Source: Alphaproteobacteria bacterium
GTDB lineage: Bacteria > Pseudomonadota > Alphaproteobacteria > Reyranellales > Reyranellaceae
NCBI GenBank assembly: GCA_005884705.1
Contig: VBAF01000078.1
Location: 1 to 9,655 of the forward strand
DNA length: 9,655 bases
Direction: 5' to 3'
This document shows, in pieces, positions 4,655 through 9,655 of the stretch (positions are counted from its first letter, which is position 1; the number at the start of each line of letters is the position of its first letter). Position numbers and translations under genes: made by a program. The notes below the pieces were generated by a model. The model was given only the letters and a program-made list of their open reading frames with translations. It did not search any database and was not told the DNA's origin.

Positions 4655-5512
4655 ATGTCTTCGCCTGACCTCGACGGCCGCATCGCGCTTCTTACCGGCG
4701 CCGCGGGCGGTATCGGCCAGGCTCTCTCTCGCGCCTTTGTCGGGGCCGGCATGCGGGTGGCACTATGCGACACGTCCGGGGAGGGCCTCCTTCGTCTTCA
4801 GGACGAACTCGGCGGCGACCACACCCTCTCGCTGCCCATGGACGTGTCGGACCCCGCTTCGTGTCGCGACAGCGTCGACCGCACCATCGCGCGTTTCGGC
4901 CGCCTCGATGTCCTGGTCAACAATGCCGCGGTGGGGATGTCCACGGTGCGCGCAGACCACATGCGCCGCGTCGTGCAGATCGAGGACATCACGCCGGAAC
5001 TGTGGGCCCGCTTCATGGCGGTCAATCTGTCGGGACCTTTCCATATGGCCCGCGCCGCCGTACCCGGCATGCGCGCCCGGCGTTTCGGGCGGATCATCAA
5101 CGTCACCACCAGCTACTTCACGATGCTCAATCCCGGCTTTTCGCCCTACGGCCCGGCCAAGTCCGGCATGGAAGCGTGGCGCACCAGCTTGGCCGGAGAA
5201 TTGAGGGGCTCCGGCATCACCGTCAATGTCGTGGTGCCCGGCGGGCCCACCGACACACCGATGGTGCCGGACGATGGGTCGATGGAACGCAGCCAGTTGA
5301 TTCGCCCGCAAAAGATGGTGCCGCCCATGCTGCATCTCGCGTCCGATGCCGGCGGCGCGGTCAGCGCCATGCGCTTCGTTGCCGCGAAGTGGGATTCCTC
5401 CGTTGCCATCGCCGATGCGATCGCCGCTTCGGGGGCACCGGCCGGCTGGCCTGATCTGGCAAGAGGCCCGGTCTGGCCGGGCGGCGGACCGAAGCGGCGA
5501 TCGAGTTCCTAG
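4655..5512 (+). CDS. Short-chain dehydrogenase/reductase (classical SDR)
   Basis: A 285-residue Rossmann-fold oxidoreductase. It shows TGAAGGIG (14-21) for the dinucleotide, Asp39 at the end of the second strand (favouring NAD(H) over NADP(H)), Asp63-Val64, NNAA (89-92), Asn124 and the catalytic Ser153, Tyr165 and Lys169 (SPYGPAKSG). PGGPTDTP (195-202) fits the usual loop after strand 6. It should interconvert an alcohol and a ketone or aldehyde; the substrate cannot be named. The C-terminal tail beyond about 250 is Pro/Gly/Ala-rich and longer than the minimal SDR. GGAAGG (4641-4646) lies 8 nt upstream of the ATG, and the gene begins 21 nt after the ferredoxin stop, so it is the last gene of the cupin operon. 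Its stop codon TAG (5510-5512) is the first triplet of a long palindrome. Confidence 0.92.
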   Translation: MSSPDLDGRIALLTGAAGGIGQALSRAFVGAGMRVALCDTSGEGLLRLQDELGGDHTLSLPMDVSDPASCRDSVDRTIARFGRLDVLVNNAAVGMSTVRADHMRRVVQIEDITPELWARFMAVNLSGPFHMARAAVPGMRARRFGRIINVTTSYFTMLNPGFSPYGPAKSGMEAWRTSLAGELRGSGITVNVVVPGGPTDTPMVPDDGSMERSQLIRPQKMVPPMLHLASDAGGAVSAMRFVAAKWDSSVAIADAIAASGAPAGWPDLARGPVWPGGGPKRRSSS

Positions 5513-5557
5513 AGCATATTCCGTCCGGCCGGAATCGGCCGGACGGAATGTGCTCTA
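5510..5557. terminator. Bidirectional palindromic terminator between converging genes
   Basis: Two 22-nt arms (5510-5531 and 5536-5557) pair with a single G-T mismatch around the loop GAAT. The outer ends read TAGAGCA and TGCTCTA; the core is CCGTCCGGCCG. The first three bases are the TAG of the SDR gene and the last three are the TAG (complement CTA) of the minus-strand M50 protease gene. There is no long T tract, but the hairpin is very stable and symmetric, so it can serve both converging transcripts. TAGAGCA-ended palindromes are a familiar intergenic repeat type in Rhizobiales-like genomes. Confidence 0.75.
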
Positions 5558-6247
5558 GTCCGAGCCGGTAAGCCGAAGGATGAGCCCGATCAGCCATTCG
5601 ACGGGTGTGCCGAGCAGCCATCTCACCGGATCCAGCTTCAGGCCAAGCTCCGCGCTCAGCACCGGCAAGATGAAGACAAGGGCGATGAAGATGAGCATGC
5701 CTTGTCGCTCGAGCCGGGCCAGCGGCCTGGCGAGGAAGTCCGGCAACAAGCCGACCGCCACGCGACCGCCATCGAACGGCGGCAACGGGATCATGTTGAA
5801 GACGGCCAGGACGATGTTGATGACGATGGCATTCTCGAGAGTGGCCTGCGTCCATTGACCGGCGCTGCCCGGCAGGAAGGCGGCGGCGTGGATCAGGAGT
5901 GCCGCCACGAACGCCTGCAGGATGTTCGTGGCGGGCCCGGCCGCGGCGACCAGGACCATGTCGTGGCGTGGATGACGCAGGGCCGAGAATTGTACCGGCA
6001 CGGGCTTGGCGTAGCCGAACAGGAATGGCGAGTGGAGAAGAAAGAGAAGGCCGGGCAACACCACGGTGCCGAACGGATCGATGTGCTTGAACGGATTGAA
6101 GCTGACCCGCCCGAGTCGCCAGGCCGTGTCATCGCCGCACCGATGAGCGACGAAGCCATGGGCGGCTTCGTGGAGCGTAATCGCCAGGAGGATCGGAATC
6201 ACCCAGGTCGATGCAGCGTAGATCGTCGACGCCAGTTTTGGATCCAT
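5555..6247 (-). CDS. M50 / site-2-type intramembrane zinc metalloprotease
   Basis: A 230-residue polytopic membrane protein of the site-2 protease family (short form without PDZ or CBS domains). The zinc site is present: HEAAH (26-30) in the first hydrophobic segment and NMIPLPPFDGG (151-161) supplying the third ligand Asp159. HIDPFG (55-60), GYAKPVPV (78-85) and AAAGPATN (101-108) are also characteristic. Hydrophobic stretches at about 14-35, 61-76, 97-123, 138-158, 184-198 and 210-226 suggest about six membrane segments. The family cleaves substrates within the membrane; no substrate is evident. The start at 6247 has a modest AGAAGAG upstream. The dehydrogenase gene ends 58 nt before it in the same direction, so co-transcription is possible. 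Confidence 0.93.
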   Translation of the reverse strand: MDPKLASTIYAASTWVIPILLAITLHEAAHGFVAHRCGDDTAWRLGRVSFNPFKHIDPFGTVVLPGLLFLLHSPFLFGYAKPVPVQFSALRHPRHDMVLVAAAGPATNILQAFVAALLIHAAAFLPGSAGQWTQATLENAIVINIVLAVFNMIPLPPFDGGRVAVGLLPDFLARPLARLERQGMLIFIALVFILPVLSAELGLKLDPVRWLLGTPVEWLIGLILRLTGSD

Positions 6248-6305
6248 GGGGACTCTTCTGCTTTCTCGGACGACGTTGATCGCAAACGTTTTGGCGGCCG
6301 CTGCC

Positions 6306-7307
6306 TCACACTTTCGGGATCAGGAATTGCTTGTTGACGCAGTTCTCCAGCCGTCCGTCGCGCAGAAAGCGAGCCGCGGTGCGGGCCGCGAAGCCCCGGT
6401 TATCGCGAAAGCTCTCGGGCGTGTAGAATGCCGAATGCGGTGTCAGCAGCAGGCGATGGCGGATCCAGTCCTCGTTTTTCTGCCATGCCGCGATCAGCCG
6501 CCGTTGCGCGTTCGCCGGCTCCTCCGGTAGCACGTCGAGGCCGGCTGCCTGCACCGTGCCGTCTTTCATGGCGTCGTGCAGCGCGTCGATGTCCACCACG
6601 GGTCCGCGCGAGGTGTTGATGAGGATCACCCCCCGTTTGGCGGCGGCGAACGCCTCGGCGCCGATCAGGCCGCGCGTCTCGGCTGTCAGCGGCGTGTGGA
6701 CGCTGATGAAGTCGCATTGCCCCATCAGCTCGGCGAGCGTGTCGGCGCGGCGCACGCCGATCGCGAACTGGTAGCCGTTCGGCTGATACGGGTCGTAGAA
6801 TACCACGTCCATGTCGAAGGCCTTCGCGCGGAGCGCCGCCGCGGTGCCGATCCGGCCCATGCCGACGACCCCGAACGTGCAAACCGACAGACGGCGTCCG
6901 AATGGATTGTGCTGCGGGCGCCAGTTGCCCTTCAGGTCCGCGCGCAATTCCGAATCGTGATAGGCGACGCTCTTCGCGAGGGTCATCATCAGGGCGATTG
7001 CGTGGTCGGCGACCTCCCGCGTGCCGTAATCCGGCACATTGCAGACCGGAATGCCCAGTTTGCCGAAACGCTCGATGTCGACGTCGTCGTAGCCGACGCC
7101 GTACTTCACGAAGATACGGCAGGCCTTCAGCTTATCGATGTATGGCGGAGGGCATCCGCCGACGACCGCGTCCGCCTTCGCCCATTGCTCGTCGCTGACG
7201 TCCTCGAATTTTTCACGGAATTCCAACTCGAACCCGGAGCCGACCGCTTCGGTCGCGACCGGTACAAGCCGAGCGGGCAAGTTCGGCCAGAGAATGCGCA
7301 TCGCCAT
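6306..7307 (-). CDS. NAD-dependent D-2-hydroxyacid dehydrogenase, CtBP-like
   Basis: A 333-residue dehydrogenase. The start at 7307 is preferred over one 30 nt upstream because GGGAG lies 5 nt before it. The order is a flavodoxin-like substrate domain (about 1-100), a central Rossmann domain and a return to the substrate domain. Visible motifs: KYGVGYDDVD (68-77), GMGRIG (149-154) for the dinucleotide, Asp172 in FYDPY (NAD preference), and the catalytic triad Arg234 (NTSRGPVVD), Glu263 (PEEP) and His291 (LTPHSAF). The family interconverts 2-hydroxy and 2-keto acids, as in 3-phosphoglycerate or glyoxylate/hydroxypyruvate metabolism; the CtBP-like subgroup often has no settled substrate. No ACT domain follows, so it is not a full-length regulated SerA. 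The M50 protease gene follows 58 nt downstream. Confidence 0.92.
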   Translation of the reverse strand: MAMRILWPNLPARLVPVATEAVGSGFELEFREKFEDVSDEQWAKADAVVGGCPPPYIDKLKACRIFVKYGVGYDDVDIERFGKLGIPVCNVPDYGTREVADHAIALMMTLAKSVAYHDSELRADLKGNWRPQHNPFGRRLSVCTFGVVGMGRIGTAAALRAKAFDMDVVFYDPYQPNGYQFAIGVRRADTLAELMGQCDFISVHTPLTAETRGLIGAEAFAAAKRGVILINTSRGPVVDIDALHDAMKDGTVQAAGLDVLPEEPANAQRRLIAAWQKNEDWIRHRLLLTPHSAFYTPESFRDNRGFAARTAARFLRDGRLENCVNKQFLIPKV

Positions 7308-7357
7308 GACGTCTCCCTCGTTCGAAGTCGTGGCCAAAGTGCCATCGCCCCCGCGCT

Positions 7358-7514
7358 ATGACCAGACGCGAGCAACAGACCGAAACCAGCCGATCCGGTC
7401 GGAAACGGTGCGAGTCACGCGCGGCGCTTCAAGAGCCGCAAGCAGCTTGCACCGACGGTGTCCAACGCTCTGGAGGGCCTGCCTCCAGAATGGATTGAAA
7501 TGCCAGTGGGCTAA
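7358..7514 (+). pseudogene. Possible frameshifted small gene or gene fragment
   Basis: An ATG at 7358 opens a frame starting MTRREQQTETSRSG that ends at 7495. From about 7395 a second forward frame looks more protein-like, with ARRFKSRKQLAPTVSNAL and then GLPPEWIEMPVG, ending at TAA 7512-7514 and having no start codon of its own. A one-base shift around 7395-7405 would join the two into one small basic protein of about 50 residues. No ribosome site stands out and I do not recognise a family. It may be a decayed gene, a sequencing slip or chance. Confidence 0.2.
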
Positions 7515-7812
7515 GCCTCAGCCCGAGCTGGGCAAGGGCGGGCACCAGTCATACACGTCGAAGTCAACGGCACCACCACCAGTGGCGAGAGCGTCATCCT
7601 TACCAAGAAGTCGACTACCATAGCATCGTCCCAAAGGCCCATCTGTCGTCGAGGAGTAGAGGGATGAGGCTTCACTGGCGCGCGACCGGCGCCCGCCGGC
7701 GGGCACCAGGACCAGACGGGCTGCGGCTGATCCATGGGCGCCGAGGACGAGCGTGCTAGGCTCGATGACGGCGGATACGGCCGAGCAGCGTCGCCAGCGG
7801 GCGCGCCGGCAG

Positions 7813-7821
7813 TGTTATAAT
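7813..7821 (+). promoter_or_regulatory. Extended -10 promoter ahead of glnS
   Basis: TGTTATAAT at 7813-7821 contains a perfect TATAAT preceded by TGn, the extended -10 form that needs little -35 help. A weak TCGCCA lies at 7791-7796 with a 19-nt spacer. It is the best -10 match in this GC-rich window and would give a glnS leader of roughly 45-50 nt carrying the palindrome CGTGTACACG (7842-7851). Confidence 0.55.
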
Positions 7822-7874
7822 TGGCTTGGCCGCAGATTGCTCGTGTACACGCCCGTGTGGAGGTTGACAGGTAG

Positions 7875-9572
7875 ATGAATGACAAGAAGCCGATGCCGGA
7901 GGCCACCGCAAACGTAGAGCCCCGGGATTTCATTCGCGACATGGTCCAGGCTGACCTCGCCCGCGGCCTAATCCAGGGCATCGTCACGCGCTTTCCACCG
8001 GAGCCGAACGGCTATCTGCATCTCGGCCACGCCAAGTCGATCTGCCTGAATTTCGGACTGAGCGTCGAATACGGCGGCCGCTGCCACCTTCGCTTCGACG
8101 ATACCAATCCCGTGAAGGAGGAGCAGGAATACATCGACGCCATTAAGCGGGACGTACACTGGCTTGGCTTCGACTGGGGCGAGCATCTGTACCATGCGTC
8201 GGACTATTTCCAGACGTTGTACGACTGGGCAGAGCACCTCATTCGCGCCGGCCTCGCCTATGTCGACGACACGCCCCCCGACGAGATGCGGGCGATGCGC
8301 GGCACGCTGACCGAACCGGGCCGTGCTTCGGCCGATCGCGACCGTTCGGTGGAAATAAATCTCAGCCTGTTTCGCGATATGCGCGCGGGCAAGTTTCCGA
8401 ATGGTGCCTGCGTGCTGCGGGCAAAGATCGACCTTGCTTCCGGCAACATGAACCTGCGGGACCCCGTCCTGTACCGCATCCTGCACGCGCCTCACCCGCG
8501 CACCGGCACGCAGTGGTGCATCTATCCGACCTACGATTTCGCTCATGGCCAGTCCGACGCCGTAGAGCATGTCACACACTCGCTCTGTACTCTGGAATTT
8601 GAGGACCACCGTCCTCTCTACGACTGGTTCCTCGACCACCTGCCGGTCCCGTCGCGGCCCCGCCAGACCGAATTCGCCCGCCTCAATCTCGGATACACCG
8701 TACTTTCCAAGCGCTACCTGACGGATCTGGTACGGCGCGGCATCGTGAGTGGCTGGGACGATCCGCGCATGCCGACCCTGGCCGGCCTGCGCCGCCGCGG
8801 CGTGCCACCGGAGGCGATCCGCGACTTCGTTCGGCGCATCGGCATGTCCAAAGCCAACAGCGTCGTCGATCTCGCCATGTTCGATCACGCGATCCGAGAC
8901 CGTCTCAACCAGGTGGCCCAGCGGCGCATGGCGGTCCTGCGGCCTCTCAAGCTCGTGATCGAGAATTTTCCCGAGAACCACGTCGAAGAGCTGGAAGCCG
9001 TCAACCACCCGGGGGACCCGGGCGCCGGCACGCGCACCCTTCGCTTCAGCAGGGAGATTTTCATCGAGCGCGACGACTTCATGGAGAATCCGCCGAACAA
9101 GTTCTACCGAATGGCGGTGGGACGAGAGGTGCGGTTGCGCTATGCCTATCTCGTCACCTGCCGCCAGGTCGTGAAGGACGCGGATGGCAACGTGGTGGAG
9201 TTGCGGTGCGCCTATGATCCAGCCAGCCGCGGCGGCAATGCACCAGACGGTCGAAAGGTGAAGGCCACCCTGCACTGGGTGTCGGGCCAGGACGCACGCC
9301 CCGCCGAGGTCCGTTTGTACAGTACGCTCTTCAACCGCCCCGACCCGGGAGCCGATGGCGATCTGGACGCCGACTTGAATCCAGGCTCGCTCGAAGTCCT
9401 GTCGGGCGCGCTGCTGGAGCCCTCGTTGGCGGAGATGCCCGTGGGCGAAGCCGTGCAATTCGAGCGGCAGGGCTATTTCTGCCCGGACCCGACGAGCGGC
9501 TCGGACGCCCTGGTGTTCAACCGCACCATCGAGCTACGCGACACTTGGGCAAAGTTGCAGGTCGGTGGGTGA
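7875..9572 (+). CDS. glnS: Glutaminyl-tRNA synthetase
   Basis: A full-length (565 residues; E. coli 554) class I GlnRS that joins glutamine to tRNA-Gln in an ATP-dependent reaction in the cytoplasm. The catalytic domain opens with RFPPEPNGYLHLGHAKS, whose HLGH (49-52) is the HIGH signature, followed by RFDDTNP (73-79), RDRSVE, WCIYPTYDFAHGQSDAVEH and THSLCTLEF. The KMSKS loop is VLSKR (276-280). The anticodon-binding barrels follow: KLVIENFP, a KFYRMAVGREVRLR stretch, DGRKVKATLHWVS (458-470), EPSLAE and a conserved tail FNRTIELRDTWAK. These are GlnRS rather than GluRS features. GGAGG (7859-7863) lies 11 nt upstream of the ATG, slightly long. It has its own promoter and appears monocistronic. 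Most alphaproteobacteria make Gln-tRNA by GluRS plus GatCAB instead, so its presence is notable. Confidence 0.96.
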   Translation: MNDKKPMPEATANVEPRDFIRDMVQADLARGLIQGIVTRFPPEPNGYLHLGHAKSICLNFGLSVEYGGRCHLRFDDTNPVKEEQEYIDAIKRDVHWLGFDWGEHLYHASDYFQTLYDWAEHLIRAGLAYVDDTPPDEMRAMRGTLTEPGRASADRDRSVEINLSLFRDMRAGKFPNGACVLRAKIDLASGNMNLRDPVLYRILHAPHPRTGTQWCIYPTYDFAHGQSDAVEHVTHSLCTLEFEDHRPLYDWFLDHLPVPSRPRQTEFARLNLGYTVLSKRYLTDLVRRGIVSGWDDPRMPTLAGLRRRGVPPEAIRDFVRRIGMSKANSVVDLAMFDHAIRDRLNQVAQRRMAVLRPLKLVIENFPENHVEELEAVNHPGDPGAGTRTLRFSREIFIERDDFMENPPNKFYRMAVGREVRLRYAYLVTCRQVVKDADGNVVELRCAYDPASRGGNAPDGRKVKATLHWVSGQDARPAEVRLYSTLFNRPDPGADGDLDADLNPGSLEVLSGALLEPSLAEMPVGEAVQFERQGYFCPDPTSGSDALVFNRTIELRDTWAKLQVGG

Positions 9573-9576
9573 TTCT

Positions 9577-9594
9577 TCCTGTAACGGTACAGGA
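9577..9594. other. Small hairpin just after glnS
   Basis: A perfect 7-bp stem, TCCTGTA with TACAGGA, around the tetraloop ACGG, starting 5 nt after the glnS stop. No T tract follows, so it is at best a weak terminator or 3'-end stabiliser, and could equally be part of the next gene's control region. Confidence 0.4.
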
Positions 9595-9625
9595 TGCGCG
9601 CTGGGTTGGTTTGACGGAGGACATC

Positions 9626-9655
9626 GTGGCAAAACGAATTGTTCAGAGCCCGCAG
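9626..9655 (+). CDS. Start of an unidentified gene (runs off right edge)
   Basis: A GTG at 9626 has an excellent GGAGG (9616-9620) 5 nt upstream and opens an uninterrupted frame reading MAKRIVQSPQ to the window edge. Ten residues are too few to identify a family. The start lies 53 nt after the glnS stop in the same direction, so it may be transcribed with glnS or from the short gap between them. Confidence 0.45.
   Translation, partial: MAKRIVQSPQ

Larger units (their letters stand above)
7308..7874. other. 567-bp gap between divergent dehydrogenase and glnS
   Basis: No intact gene is evident. It holds coding-like plus-strand fragments (7358-7514), a minus-strand frame open from about 7814 to 7518 without a convincing start, a 7-bp hairpin CTGGAGG/CCTCCAG (7470-7488), a 14-bp perfect palindrome GCCCGCCGGCGGGC (7691-7704), an extended -10 promoter (7813-7821) and a 10-bp palindrome CGTGTACACG (7842-7851) in the glnS leader. 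Composition changes along it: about 7500-7660 is less GC-rich than the flanking genes. Confidence 0.55.

Noticed and set aside
7511..7987. 158-codon minus-strand frame overlapping the glnS start
   Set aside because: It covers the glnS promoter, ribosome site and first 37 codons in antisense and has no ribosome site or recognisable domain.
7968..9458. 496-codon open frame on the minus strand opposite glnS
   Set aside because: It is antisense to a clearly identified GlnRS with all family motifs; long antisense frames are expected in GC-rich DNA, and its translation shows no domain and no ribosome site.

Overview
The window is GC-rich, compactly coded DNA with strong Shine-Dalgarno sites. It looks like a chromosome segment of an alphaproteobacterium, possibly a Rhodospirillales/Reyranella-type or Hyphomicrobiales relative. 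That placement is an inference from protein style, base composition and a TAGAGCA...TGCTCTA palindrome; there is no 16S or other marker. No transposase, integrase, CRISPR array, rRNA or tRNA gene was found.

Layout. (1) 1-184, minus: start of an OmpA-domain lipoprotein, with a 21-bp tandem duplication in its leader. (2) 185-733: no intact gene; a coding-like but interrupted frame on the plus strand (292-564) followed by a strong intrinsic terminator. (3) 734-2727: a divergent pair, an amino-acid-type ABC substrate-binding protein (minus) and a creatinase/M24-fold hydrolase (plus) that has lost most of the metal ligands. An 84-bp direct repeat (88% identical copies) flanks the pair just beyond both stop codons. 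(4) 2987-3418: an FKBP-type peptidyl-prolyl isomerase with two plausible starts, one exported and one cytosolic. (5) 3734-5512: a tight three-gene plus-strand operon of a cysteine-dioxygenase-like cupin with altered second-sphere residues, a plant-type [2Fe-2S] ferredoxin and a short-chain dehydrogenase. (6) 5510-5557: a near-perfect 22-bp palindrome shared by two converging genes; its outermost bases are the stop codons of both. (7) 7307-5555, minus: a CtBP-like D-2-hydroxyacid dehydrogenase followed by an M50 site-2-type membrane protease. (8) 7308-7874: 567 bp without an intact gene, with coding-like fragments and an extended -10 promoter. (9) 7875-9572: glutaminyl-tRNA synthetase (glnS), then the first codons of another gene at the right edge.

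How the genes may work together. The binding protein and the M24-fold enzyme suggest uptake and hydrolysis of a small amidine, amide or N-substituted amino-acid compound, but no permease is present. The cupin-ferredoxin-SDR operon looks like an oxidative catabolic module of unknown substrate. The other genes are housekeeping or general metabolism. The strongest leads for something undescribed are the cupin operon with its non-canonical thiol-dioxygenase site and the repeat-flanked divergent transporter/hydrolase pair.
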